Below, piece by piece: positions 28,309-36,878 of a stretch of DNA of 64,000 bases. The notes under the pieces are model-generated. The model was not told the origin of the DNA. It searched no databases and worked only from the letters and a program-made list of their open reading frames with translations. The position numbers and the translations under genes are program-made. The first letter of the stretch is position 1, and each line of letters begins with the position of its first letter. Origin of the DNA: Mycoplana dimorpha (GTDB taxonomy: Bacteria > Pseudomonadota > Alphaproteobacteria > Rhizobiales > Rhizobiaceae); NCBI RefSeq assembly GCF_003046475.1, contig NZ_PZZZ01000001.1, positions 620,001 to 684,000 on the forward strand, in the 5' to 3' direction.

Positions 28309-28510
28309 GGCATGCTCCTCCCTTTCAAAGGATAGCATGCCCAAGCCTGAACCGGGAAGTCGTGCGGCAACTGCGGTGTAACAGCGCCCGGCAATGCATC
28401 GTAGCTGCCGGAAGTGGGGGCATCCCTTGGCGCCGGATCCGTCATTTCGGCGGGCGGTGGACGTCCAGGAAGAGCCTGGACGCCCACGCATGCTTGCTCC
28501 GCGGGCAGCG

Positions 28511-28867
28511 TTATGGACCCTGCAGGAACATCTGCATCTCTTCCAGGGTCACCTTGCCATCCTTGTTGGCATCGATGGCGTCAAAGATGCGCTTGTGCAC
28601 CGCCATCACCTCGTCGAAGGACAGTGCGCCGTCGCCGTTCGTATCAGCGATGGCGAACATGATCTTCATCATCTGCCCGCGCATCGCCATTCTGCCCATC
28701 ATGCCATGTTGTCGCCCGCCCATCATTCCCGGCATGTTGTCCTGCATCTGCTGCTGGTCCCCGCCTTGCTCCGCATTCTCATCGGTCTGGGCGAGGGCCA
28801 GGTGGGCAGAACCGGCCGAAAGAAGCGTGGCTACCATCGCCACGCCTGCCAATCTTGCAGAAGCCAT
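28511..28867 (-). CDS. Secreted EF-hand calcium-binding protein
   Basis: A 118-residue protein with a signal peptide (residues 1-26, cleavage near ALA-QT), a Met/Gln-rich linker (NMPGMMGGRQHGMMGRMAMR) and two EF-hand loops, DTNGDGALSFDE (75-86) and DANKDGKVTLEE (99-110), both with intact D-x-N-x-D-G spacing and a final Glu. It should bind calcium in the periplasm. AAGGAG precedes the ATG at 28867. The methionine-rich linker could also bind copper, by analogy with Met-rich periplasmic proteins. Confidence 0.87.
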   Translation of the reverse strand: MASARLAGVAMVATLLSAGSAHLALAQTDENAEQGGDQQQMQDNMPGMMGGRQHGMMGRMAMRGQMMKIMFAIADTNGDGALSFDEVMAVHKRIFDAIDANKDGKVTLEEMQMFLQGP

Positions 28868-29203
28868 TTGCGTTCTCCTTCGATTAGGGAAAAGCGCGCG
28901 GCGCAAGCGGCGGCAATGCTTCTCCGCATTGCGCCGGCACCTGTAACAATAGCAGCAAAGCGCCCCCACCGCATTGCGCCCGGTCATTTTCTGGAGAGTT
29001 GCGGCGGGGCAGATCTGCCTCGGTGCGACGCGCGTCCTGCGATGTGTGCCCCGCGAGGAGACGGCCCGAATCGACTGTGCTGGTCCTGGTCGCCGGTCGA
29101 AAAGCGATTGCCCTTCGGAAGCTCCCGGCGCGCGCCGGCGGTGGAGGCCGCGCACCGGTTGGCCCGTTTGCCGCGATCAACGTCGAAAAGAGGAGCTGTC
29201 ATG
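28868..29203. other. Intergenic region between the EF-hand gene and the RND pump
   Basis: These 336 bases follow the RND stop and precede the EF-hand gene on the minus strand, so they should hold the end of the efflux operon and the EF-hand promoter. I see no convincing gene or strong terminator. Confidence 0.4.
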
Positions 29204-32200
29204 TCAGTTCTGCTCGACTTCACGAGGAATCCGGAACCAGGCGACGTAGAGCGCCGGCAGGAAGAGGAGCGTCAGCGCTGTTCCGACGACGATGCCGCCC
29301 ATCATGGCGTAGGCCATCGGTCCCCAGAAGATCTCGTGCGAGATCGGGATCAGCGCCAGGGTCGCGGCCGCGGCGGTGAGCATGATCGGCCGCATCCGGT
29401 GTTCGGTGGCCTCCACCACCGCCTTCCAGGCCGACATTCCCGCGGCGCGCAGCGCCTCGATCTGCACGATCAGGATCACCGAGTTGCGGATGAGGATGCC
29501 GACGAGTGCGAGTACCCCGAGGAGGGCGACGAAGCCGAGCGGTGCATTGCTCGCGAGCAGAGCCACGACGACACCGATCAGCGCCAGCGGGGCGACCGAG
29601 AACACCAGGAACAGCCGGTGGAAGCTCTGCAGCTGGATCATCAGCAGCGTCGCCATGATGAGGAGCATGGCCGGCGCCACCTTGGCGATGGGACCCTGCG
29701 ACTTGGCACTTTCCTCGACCGCGCCGGCGACCTGGACGGAATATCCGGCCGGCAGCGCCTTTTTAAACGCGTCGATCTTGCCGGACAGATCCTTCACGAC
29801 GGTCGCCGGCTGCGTCGCATCGGCGATCCCGGCCTTGACCGTGATCGTCGGCACCCGGTCGCGGCGCCAGATCGTCGGCTGTTCCAGCTCGTAACGGAAG
29901 GTCGCGACCGACGACAGCGGAACCGACTGGCCGCTGCTGCTCTGCAGTTGCAGGTCGAGCAGCGTGTCGACCGACTCGCGTTCCTTTTCAGCCGCGCGGC
30001 CGACCACATCGACGAGGTATATGTCATCGCGGACCTGGGTGACGGCGTTCCCCTGCACGACGGTATTGAGCGCCATCGCGATGTCCTGGGACGAGACGCC
30101 AAGCTGGCGCGCCTTGTCCTGGAGCACGTCGATCTTCACGACGCGGGCCGGCTCGTTCCAGTCGAGGGCGAGGTTCTTCAGCGAGGGATGGGTGCCCACG
30201 ATCGACGCCAGTTTCTGCGCCAGTTCGCGCACTGTCTGCAGGTCCTCGCCGGACACACGGTACTGGATCGGCTTGCCCACCGGCGGCCCGACCTCCAGGA
30301 GCTTCACGTAGCCGTCGGTGCCTGGAAAGGTCTTCTGGAGGTAGGATTCGATATCCTGCTTGAGCTTGTCGCGGACATCCAGCCCCTTTGTGACGATGAC
30401 GGTCTGGCCGAAGGCAACGTCGGCCGGCTGGACGTCGAAGGAAAGGATGAAGCGCGGCGCGCCCCTGCCGACGTATGTCGACCAGTGGTCGACCGCAGGG
30501 TTGCCGGCCAGCATCTCGCGCTCGAACTGAGCCATCTGGCGGCTCGTTTCCGCAATCGAGCTGTTCTGCGGCAGGTTCCAGTCGACGATCAGTTCCGGCC
30601 GGTCGGAGCTCGGGAAGAACTGCTGCTGGACCAATGACAGGCCGGCGACCGATGCTGAGAACAGCAGGACCGTTGCCATGATCGTGATCCAGCGCCAGCG
30701 TAGGCAGGCTTGCAGAAGTTTCGAGAACGCCTTCGCAAACCAACCCTTGTGTTCGGCATGCTTCTTCATGGTCTTCGGAAGGATCGTCACGCCGATGAGG
30801 GGTGTGAACAGAACCGCGACGACCCAGGATACGACGAGCGAAACGGCGATGACGACAAAGAGAGTGAAGGTGAACTCGCCCGCGTTGCTCTTGTTGAACG
30901 CCACCGGTATGAAGCCGGCGACGGTCACGAGCGTGCCGGTCAGCATCGGGAACGCAGTCGATGTGTAGACGTAAGTGGCGGCCTTCCTGAGACTGTCACC
31001 CAATTCCAGCCGCGCCACCATCATCTCGACCGCGATCATTGCATCGTCGACCAGCAGGCCGAGCGCGATGATCAGCGCTCCGAGCGATATCCGCTGCAGC
31101 GAAATTCCTGAATATTGCATCACCAGGAAGGTGATGGCGAGGACCAGCGGGATCGCAAACGACACGACGAGGCCGGCCCGGACACCGAGACTGACGAAAC
31201 TGATCGCAAGCACGATGGCGACTGCCTCGAACAGGGCCTTCGTGAAACCGCCGACGGCTTCCTCGACCACCTTCGGCTGGTCGGAGACACGTTCCACCGA
31301 CACACCGACCGGCAGGTCGCTAATGACGCGGCCCATCGTTTTTTCGAGCGCCTCGCCAAAGTGAAGCAGGTTGCCGCCCGTCTTCATGCCGATCGCCAGC
31401 CCGATCGCGGGCTTTCCGTTGAAGCGGAACAGCGATGTCGGCGGATCGACATAGCCGCGGGTGATGGTGGCGACGTCGGTCAGCGGAAAGAAGCGATCGT
31501 TTACTCTCAGGTTGATGCCGCGCAGGGTCTCCTCGGAGATGAAGCGCCCGCCGACGCGCAGGGCGATGCGTTCCGGCCCCGTCTGGACGAAGCCCGATTG
31601 GGTGACGGCGTTCTGCGCCTGCAGCGTGGCGATGATGTCGGCGCGACTGATGCCGAGGGCGGCGATCTTGCGCGTGGAGAATTCGAGATGGATGACCTCG
31701 TCCTGGGCACCGACGATGTCGACCTTGCCCACGTCCGGAATCTTGAGGATCTGCGTCCGCGCCTTTTCCGCGAAATCGCGCAGTTCCCTGAAGCTCAACC
31801 CGTCGCCGGTAAAGGCGAAGATATTGCCGTAGACGTCGCCGAGCTGGTCGTCGTAGAACGGGCCGACCACGCCCTGCGGGAATTCGTGCTTGATATCGTC
31901 GATCAGGTTGCGCACCCGTGCCCAGGTGGGCTTCACATCCCGCGCGTTGGTATCCGGCAGCAGATCGACAAAGACGGTCGTCTGGCCGGCCGTGGTGATG
32001 CTGCGGGTGTGTTCGAGGTTGTCGAGCTCCTGCAGTTTCTTCTCGATGCGGTCTGCAACCTGCTCGGTCACTTCCTGGGCGGAAGCGCCGGGCCACTGGG
32101 CCTGGATGACCATGGTCTTGATCGTGAAGGAGGGATCTTCCTCGCGCCCGAGCCCGAGATAGGCGAAGGCGCCGGCGGCTGCGAAGATGATCATGAAATA

Positions 32201-32254
32201 CCAGACGAGGGAGCGATGCTCGAGCGCCCAGTCGGAGAGATTGAACCTGTTCAC
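29204..32254 (-). CDS. RND efflux pump, inner-membrane transporter
   Basis: A 1016-residue AcrB-family proton-driven exporter, full length, with 12 predicted helices. The N-terminus is cytoplasmic then TM1 (SLVWYFMIIFAAAGAFAYLG), and the TM4 proton-relay aspartates are visible in GLLVDDAMIAVEMM. The porter-domain segment GREEDPSFTIKTMVIQAQWPG is typical of the subgroup that includes TriC and VexF-like heavy-chain pumps rather than AcrB itself. The start overlaps the second adaptor stop by 4 bases (ATGA), so the three genes are one operon. No outer-membrane factor gene is in the window; a TolC-like protein elsewhere is presumably used. Confidence 0.94.
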   Translation of the reverse strand: MNRFNLSDWALEHRSLVWYFMIIFAAAGAFAYLGLGREEDPSFTIKTMVIQAQWPGASAQEVTEQVADRIEKKLQELDNLEHTRSITTAGQTTVFVDLLPDTNARDVKPTWARVRNLIDDIKHEFPQGVVGPFYDDQLGDVYGNIFAFTGDGLSFRELRDFAEKARTQILKIPDVGKVDIVGAQDEVIHLEFSTRKIAALGISRADIIATLQAQNAVTQSGFVQTGPERIALRVGGRFISEETLRGINLRVNDRFFPLTDVATITRGYVDPPTSLFRFNGKPAIGLAIGMKTGGNLLHFGEALEKTMGRVISDLPVGVSVERVSDQPKVVEEAVGGFTKALFEAVAIVLAISFVSLGVRAGLVVSFAIPLVLAITFLVMQYSGISLQRISLGALIIALGLLVDDAMIAVEMMVARLELGDSLRKAATYVYTSTAFPMLTGTLVTVAGFIPVAFNKSNAGEFTFTLFVVIAVSLVVSWVVAVLFTPLIGVTILPKTMKKHAEHKGWFAKAFSKLLQACLRWRWITIMATVLLFSASVAGLSLVQQQFFPSSDRPELIVDWNLPQNSSIAETSRQMAQFEREMLAGNPAVDHWSTYVGRGAPRFILSFDVQPADVAFGQTVIVTKGLDVRDKLKQDIESYLQKTFPGTDGYVKLLEVGPPVGKPIQYRVSGEDLQTVRELAQKLASIVGTHPSLKNLALDWNEPARVVKIDVLQDKARQLGVSSQDIAMALNTVVQGNAVTQVRDDIYLVDVVGRAAEKERESVDTLLDLQLQSSSGQSVPLSSVATFRYELEQPTIWRRDRVPTITVKAGIADATQPATVVKDLSGKIDAFKKALPAGYSVQVAGAVEESAKSQGPIAKVAPAMLLIMATLLMIQLQSFHRLFLVFSVAPLALIGVVVALLASNAPLGFVALLGVLALVGILIRNSVILIVQIEALRAAGMSAWKAVVEATEHRMRPIMLTAAAATLALIPISHEIFWGPMAYAMMGGIVVGTALTLLFLPALYVAWFRIPREVEQN

Positions 32255-33345
32255 GAGCGCGGCTCCTGATCTCGTTTGACCCTCTGTCCCTCGGCAAGTT
32301 CGTTCACGCCGGCGACGACGACTTCGTCTCCTTCCCCAAGTCCGGAGAGAACCCGGACGAAGGGGGCCCCCGCAGCGCGCCTCCCGAGCTTGACCGGCGT
32401 GAGTTTCACCGTGCCCGTCGACCGATCCACCACCCAGACGCGGTCGGCGCCGTCCTTGTTGCAGATTGCGGCGATCGGCAGGCGGATCGATCCCTTCGCT
32501 GGCTTGGCCATGGTGACCGTGACGACAGCGCCGAGACGGAAAACCTCGGGCGCCTCGTCGATTGCGAGCTTGATCCTGTAGGTGCGGGTGCTGGGTTCAG
32601 CCTGTGGCGCGATCTCGCGCACCTTGCCCAGTGTCTTTTGGCGGGAGTCCAGTTGGAGCGCGACGTTGAAGTTGTCGCCCACCCGGGCGGATGACAAAAG
32701 CGCCTCCGGTATGTCGACGACCACGTCACGCAGTTCGGGACGCGCGAGCCTCAGAACTGTTTGACCAGCTGCGACCGTCTGACCCGTTTCCGCGGACGTG
32801 GCCGTGACGACACCATCGAACTCGGCTCGCAGTTCCGAGTAGCCAAGCTGCTCACGCGCCTTGGCAAGGCTTGCGGTGGTCCTCGTAACGTTTGCCTCGG
32901 CCGACTTGAGCTGCTGCTGTGCAAGCTCGTAGTCGGCAACGCTGACGGCATTGCTGTTCGTAAGCACTCGCTTGCGTCTTTCAGTGACGGCAGCATTGTC
33001 CAATTGCGCCTGCGCGTCGCGCAGATCGGCTTCCGCGCTCCTCACCGCGAGCTGAAGGCTGAGCGGATCGATCTCGGCGACGACCTCGCCTTTGGAAACA
33101 AGGTCTCCGACCTCGACCCTGCGCGATACGATTCGTCCGAGTGTCCGAAAGGCCATGTCAGTCTCGACGCGGGCTTGCACGACGCCGGGCAGGCTTTCGA
33201 TGTTCTCCGGTTCCGCGGTGGCCGTCACGCTCTTGACGGGCCGAGGGGGCGCCTGCTCACCGGCGACCGAGCTTTCATCGCAGCCGGCGAGGAGTGAGAT
33301 CGACAGCAGAAGCGGAAGAGTTGCATACAAGCGTTTGACGGTCAT
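32251..33345 (-). CDS. RND periplasmic adaptor lipoprotein (second)
   Basis: A 364-residue membrane-fusion protein with a lipoprotein signal (lipobox LAGC, Cys about residue 22). It has the usual half-hairpin, lipoyl and beta-barrel order: AFRTLGRIVSRRVEVGDLVS and KGEVVAEIDPLSLQLAV (lipoyl half), then a coiled-coil section with QAQLDNAAVTERRKRVL, and the second lipoyl half ELRAEFDGVVTATSAETGQT. The start at 33345 is 1 base after the stop of the first adaptor. Together with the other adaptor it would bridge the RND pump and an outer-membrane channel. Confidence 0.92.
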   Translation of the reverse strand: MTVKRLYATLPLLLSISLLAGCDESSVAGEQAPPRPVKSVTATAEPENIESLPGVVQARVETDMAFRTLGRIVSRRVEVGDLVSKGEVVAEIDPLSLQLAVRSAEADLRDAQAQLDNAAVTERRKRVLTNSNAVSVADYELAQQQLKSAEANVTRTTASLAKAREQLGYSELRAEFDGVVTATSAETGQTVAAGQTVLRLARPELRDVVVDIPEALLSSARVGDNFNVALQLDSRQKTLGKVREIAPQAEPSTRTYRIKLAIDEAPEVFRLGAVVTVTMAKPAKGSIRLPIAAICNKDGADRVWVVDRSTGTVKLTPVKLGRRAAGAPFVRVLSGLGEGDEVVVAGVNELAEGQRVKRDQEPRS

Positions 33346-33346
33346 C

Positions 33347-34411
33347 TCACATACCTTCCCAGCCAACGGCCTGGCCTTCCCTCAGAAATTTCCCCCCCTC
33401 CGTGACGATGAGGTCGTTCGGCGCGATGCCGCCAGCCACGACGAAGTCGCTCTTGCGGTAGCGATCGACAGAGATCCTGCGGAGGGTGACGGTGTGTTTT
33501 TCGGTGCCGACCAGCCAGACGGCGGGATCACCGTGGTCGGAGGCCATCGCGTTATAAGGCAGGACGATCCCCGAGCGAGGCGATGACTTGATCCTGCCTA
33601 CGACTGCGGTGCCGAGGGGCCATCCGGCATCGTCCGGCAGAGCTGCCTTGATGCGGATCGTACCGGCTTTGGTGTCTATGACCGGGGACACCTCTCGGAC
33701 ATTGGCGTGCAGTTCGTGCACTCGGTCCACGAGCGGCGCGACCTCGATGTCCGCCGAGGGCCGCCCGTCGAGGAAGAAGGCCTCGAAGACGTCGAAGACG
33801 GCGTCCCTTTGACCATCGTGAGCGAGGGTGAACACGGATTGCGCCGGGGACACCACTTGTCCAACCTCGATGCCACGCGCGGTGATGATCCCGTCGGCGT
33901 CGGCTCTCACCTCGGTGTAGGACAGCGCGTCCTGGGCGGTTGCAAGCGCGGCCTCGGCTGACGCGAGCGCCGCCCGGGCGCTCAGCAACTCCTGCTGCGC
34001 CGCGTCGAAGACCTGTTTGGCTACTGCCTGCGACTGCACGAGGTGCTTGGCCCGCTCTAAGGCCAGGGCTTTCTGCTGGGCGACGGCCTTTGCCGACTCC
34101 AAAGCCGCTCGGGCGACACTTACGTCTGCCTGCTGCTCGGTATCGTTCAGCCGAGCAAGGATTTCTCCCGCGCGTACGTGCGATCCGATGTCGACCCGCC
34201 GCTCGATCACGCGGCCGCTGACGCGAAAGGAAAGCTCGGTCTGAATCCGAGCTTTCACCTCGCCTGTGATTTCTGCACTGGGCTGATACTGCGCACTGGC
34301 GGCGGCAACGACGCGGACCTGCTGCGGCTGCGGCGTTTGCACCGCCTTGTCTTCGCAGGCCGCCAGAAAAGCGCAGGCGAGACCAATTCCTAGCAATCGA
34401 AAGGACTGCAT
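33347..34411 (-). CDS. RND periplasmic adaptor lipoprotein (first)
   Basis: A 354-residue membrane-fusion protein with a lipobox LAAC (Cys about residue 21). Domain order is as in the second adaptor: SFRVSGRVIERRVDIGSHVR and AGEILARLNDTEQQADVSVA, a coiled-coil hairpin, then YTEVRADADGIITARGIEVG. The ATG at 34411 has GGAG 4 bases upstream. It is the first gene of the operon, divergent from a TetR gene. Two adaptors before one pump is the TriABC arrangement of Pseudomonas aeruginosa, where both are needed. Confidence 0.92.
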   Translation of the reverse strand: MQSFRLLGIGLACAFLAACEDKAVQTPQPQQVRVVAAASAQYQPSAEITGEVKARIQTELSFRVSGRVIERRVDIGSHVRAGEILARLNDTEQQADVSVARAALESAKAVAQQKALALERAKHLVQSQAVAKQVFDAAQQELLSARAALASAEAALATAQDALSYTEVRADADGIITARGIEVGQVVSPAQSVFTLAHDGQRDAVFDVFEAFFLDGRPSADIEVAPLVDRVHELHANVREVSPVIDTKAGTIRIKAALPDDAGWPLGTAVVGRIKSSPRSGIVLPYNAMASDHGDPAVWLVGTEKHTVTLRRISVDRYRKSDFVVAGGIAPNDLIVTEGGKFLREGQAVGWEGM

Positions 34412-34495
34412 GATTGCTCCGGTTCGGTTTGTGGCCAAGGGGGCAGAGCCGCGTCGTCGCGGCCTTGCTCTGATGCAAAGGAGGGCATCGCTCAA

Positions 34496-34540
34496 TGTTG
34501 ACAGTGGCCACTTTAGTTGAAGGAGTGGACAGTGTCAACA
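34496..34540 (-). promoter_or_regulatory. Operator and promoter of the RND operon
   Basis: TGTTGACAGTGGCCACT (34496-34512) and AGTGGACAGTGTCAACA (34524-34540) are inverted copies matching at 15 of 17 positions. On the minus strand they overlap TTGACA (34539-34534), a 17-base spacer and TAAAGT (34516-34511), a good sigma-70-type promoter for the adaptor-pump operon. A third GTTGACA lies at 34771-34777 in front of the TetR gene, followed by TAATGG. The arrangement suggests mutual repression by the divergent TetR protein (inference). Confidence 0.6.
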
Positions 34541-34807
34541 TGGTTAATGTCGGATCGAGAGAACAGCTGGATCGTGGTCGTCGCTTTTGAAGGATGCCGT
34601 GCAAATGCTCTGGCCAGGGCCGGATGCGGCGAGGTGATCCGGTTTGGCCATGCGGCAGCCTTCGGCGCGGAAGGATTCGCAGGGCAGGGGCGCGGTAGCA
34701 GTCCACAATCTGATCACTGACCGGGCGCTGCCTGCTGAAGCGAACAACGCCACAATCTCAACGCCGAAAAGTTGACAATAGCAACATTGAGCTCTAATGG
34801 ATCGATT

Positions 34808-35497
34808 ATGACCAACGAGAATTCAAATCCCGATCAGCGCCCCTACCACCACGGCGACCTGCAGCGCGCCATCGTCGATGCCGCGCTTGAGGTCCTCAGC
34901 GAATCCCAGAGCACCGAGTTCTCGCTTCGGGAACTCGCTCGGCGGGCGGGCGTCAGTCACAACGCGCCCTACAAACACTTCGCCGACAAGCGCGAGCTGT
35001 TGGCGGCCGTTTCGGCGGTGGGGTTTGAAGCCCTTGCAAGGCAGATGAGCGATGCAACAAGGGGACTGGCCAGTCCACGCGAGCGGCTCGCAGCCATGGC
35101 ACGCGCTTACATTTGCGGTGGCGTCAACAATCCCGCGCTCTACAGATTGATGTTCGGAGGCTACCTCACCGATCAGCAAAGTGACCGTCCGGCTATAGAA
35201 CGAACCGCCGCTTACAGGATGAAAGCGCTTGTGGTGGGCGCGATCAGTGACGGCGCCCTAGGGCGACTTATTCCGCACACCGCTGCCAACGAGCGGATGA
35301 TCGATGGCGCCATTCTGATCTTCTGGTCGCAGATGCACGGTCTCACCTTGCTGCTGGTGGACCGCCTTGTCGGCCCCGGCGAAGCGATGCGCGAACTGAG
35401 CGACATCGTTCTGCAAGGCATCCTCGATGGGCTGGCCAACAGCATCCCCGTGTTACCGGAAGGGGCATGGGTGGGGCCCCCGCTTGCCGGCAAATGA
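34808..35497 (+). CDS. TetR-family repressor of the RND operon
   Basis: A 229-residue regulator. The helix-turn-helix is EFSLRELARRAGVSHNAPYK (about residues 42-61), followed by HFADKRELLAAVSAVG. The C-terminal half resembles the TetR_C WHG-containing group, ending in a proline-rich tail. The ATG at 34808 lies directly before a polar start MTNENSNPDQRPYHHGDLQ. It is divergent from the two-adaptor RND operon with shared GTTGACA repeats between them, the usual arrangement of an efflux repressor with its target. Confidence 0.9.
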   Translation: MTNENSNPDQRPYHHGDLQRAIVDAALEVLSESQSTEFSLRELARRAGVSHNAPYKHFADKRELLAAVSAVGFEALARQMSDATRGLASPRERLAAMARAYICGGVNNPALYRLMFGGYLTDQQSDRPAIERTAAYRMKALVVGAISDGALGRLIPHTAANERMIDGAILIFWSQMHGLTLLLVDRLVGPGEAMRELSDIVLQGILDGLANSIPVLPEGAWVGPPLAGK

Positions 35498-35989
35498 CTT
35501 GCGTGGCTCGTGTTCGGCAACGCCGACCTGCGTTGTCCCTATCGAAGCGGGCCGCCACGGAACTGGTTCGACCGCGCGAATACCAGACGATGCTGGTTCC
35601 AAGTCTGCACTGCGGCCGACGGCGCGAATCAGACAGTTGTTCACGATCTGAATAGTCGTTCTTGTAACTGAGCAGGTAACTGCAGCTTGCAGGGCAGGGC
35701 CCTTTGTTCTCAGATCGTCAATCTTGCAGGACTGCTTGTCGCCGTCACCCTTCGGCAGTTCCCAGCAGTTCTCGACGGGCGGGCAAGGACATTGCAGCAT
35801 CGGCTGTTGTTGTTCCGGCCCTCCCGTTCAACGGCCGCAGCATGCACCACGATGCGCCCCATCTCCGTGCTGGAGCCGGCGTGACGCGACCTGCCCGGAT
35901 TGCCAGTTCGCGCCAAACCTAGCCGAGAGGCCAGTTGGCCGGCGTGATGAAACAGTCCAGATTCCTCAAACGGATTGAGGAGAAAGACC
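35498..35989 (+). other. Intergenic region upstream of the HtrA-like gene
   Basis: About 490 bases without a supported gene. Open frames on both strands here are short, cysteine- or arginine-rich, overlap each other and have no ribosome-binding sites. The local GC content is a little lower than in the flanking genes. The last 28 bases carry a hairpin described separately. A promoter for the HtrA-like/LuxR pair is expected here but I could not place it. Confidence 0.4.
35962..35982 (+). promoter_or_regulatory. Hairpin sequestering the ribosome-binding site
   Basis: TTCCTCAA (35962-35969) and TTGAGGAG (35975-35982) form an 8-bp stem (7 Watson-Crick pairs and one U-G) around a 5-base ACGGA loop. 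The 3' arm contains the whole Shine-Dalgarno GAGGAG (35977-35982), 7 bases before the ATG at 35990. In the folded mRNA the ribosome site would be closed. This could be a thermosensor or another translational switch; the sequence cannot say which. Confidence 0.5.
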
Positions 35990-36862
35990 ATGCCGAAAGC
36001 CAGCCTTACAAACCTCTCTCGCGAGATCGCCGGCCTTGTCGCCGCCACCGCGCCGGCGATCGTCGCCGTCCAGGCCAGCCGCCATAATCCGTCGAGCGCC
36101 GTCCATTGGCGTGAAGGCCTGTTCGTTGCCGCGAGCGAGGCGATCGAGACCGAGGAAGGCATCACCTTGACTTTGCCGAACGGCAACGCCGCGGTGGCTG
36201 AATTCGTCGGGCGCGACCCGACGACGGGGCTCGCGGTGTTGAAATCGGAGGTTCCTGATGGCGCGCCGACCCTGAAACCTGCCGGGCAGGCGGAGGCAGG
36301 GAACCTTGTCGTCGCTGTCGGCCGGGACGAAGCTTTCACGCTGGCCGGCTTCGGGATTGTCAGCGAGGTCGGACCCGCTTGGCGCAGCATGCGTGGCGGC
36401 CTGATCGACCGGCGCATCCGCCTTTCCGCCAATATCGACCCGTGCGCCGAAGGCGGGGCGGCGATCGATGCCGAGGGGGGCTTCATCGGGGTCGTCCTGT
36501 TCGGCCCCCGCCGGCGGGCTCTCGTCATTCCGGCCGAAACGGTCGACCGGGTTGCGGCAACGCTTGCCGAAAAGGGACATGTGCCACGCGGATATCTCGG
36601 CGCAGGGTTGCACCCGGTGCGCCAGGAGAAGACGCGGGGCGCCATGGTAATGAGCCTCGAGGCGGGCGGTCCGGCGGAGAGGGCCGGGCTGGTGCTCGGC
36701 GACATCATAACATCCTGCAAGGGGGAGACGGTGGAGGGCGTGCGGGACCTGATCCGTCAGCTCGGTCCCGATAGTGTCGGCAAAACGGTGGCACTCGGAA
36801 TATTGCGCGGTTGTGAGGCGCGAAGCCTCGACGTCCTCGTCGGCGCACGACCGCACTCTTGA
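35990..36862 (+). CDS. HtrA-like PDZ protein lacking the serine-protease triad
   Basis: A 290-residue protein with an S1C protease-like half (about 1-190) and a C-terminal PDZ domain (about 200-290, containing RGYLGAGLHPV and AGGPAERAGLVLGDII). Aligned by eye with DegP, all three catalytic positions are changed: the His of LTNNHV is replaced in FVAASEAI (S49/E50), the Asp of SDIAL reads TTGLAVL (G80), and NSGG reads AEGG (E154). No signal peptide is evident, so it may be cytoplasmic. It should act as a binding or chaperone-like protein, not a protease. The ATG at 35990 follows GAGGAG in a hairpin. A LuxR-type gene follows after 16 bases. Confidence 0.85.
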   Translation: MPKASLTNLSREIAGLVAATAPAIVAVQASRHNPSSAVHWREGLFVAASEAIETEEGITLTLPNGNAAVAEFVGRDPTTGLAVLKSEVPDGAPTLKPAGQAEAGNLVVAVGRDEAFTLAGFGIVSEVGPAWRSMRGGLIDRRIRLSANIDPCAEGGAAIDAEGGFIGVVLFGPRRRALVIPAETVDRVAATLAEKGHVPRGYLGAGLHPVRQEKTRGAMVMSLEAGGPAERAGLVLGDIITSCKGETVEGVRDLIRQLGPDSVGKTVALGILRGCEARSLDVLVGARPHS

Positions 36863-36878
36863 GCGACAGGGAGGATGG

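Noticed and set aside
28394-30637. Long plus-strand open frame (747 codons) opposite the RND pump and EF-hand gene
   Set aside because: It spans an intergenic region and two clear minus-strand genes, and its composition (repeated HDQ/DRR runs) is that of a shadow frame.
35453-35800. Minus-strand frame of 115 codons after the TetR gene
   Set aside because: It overlaps the TetR 3' end, has no start signal and an irregular Cys/Pro-rich composition.
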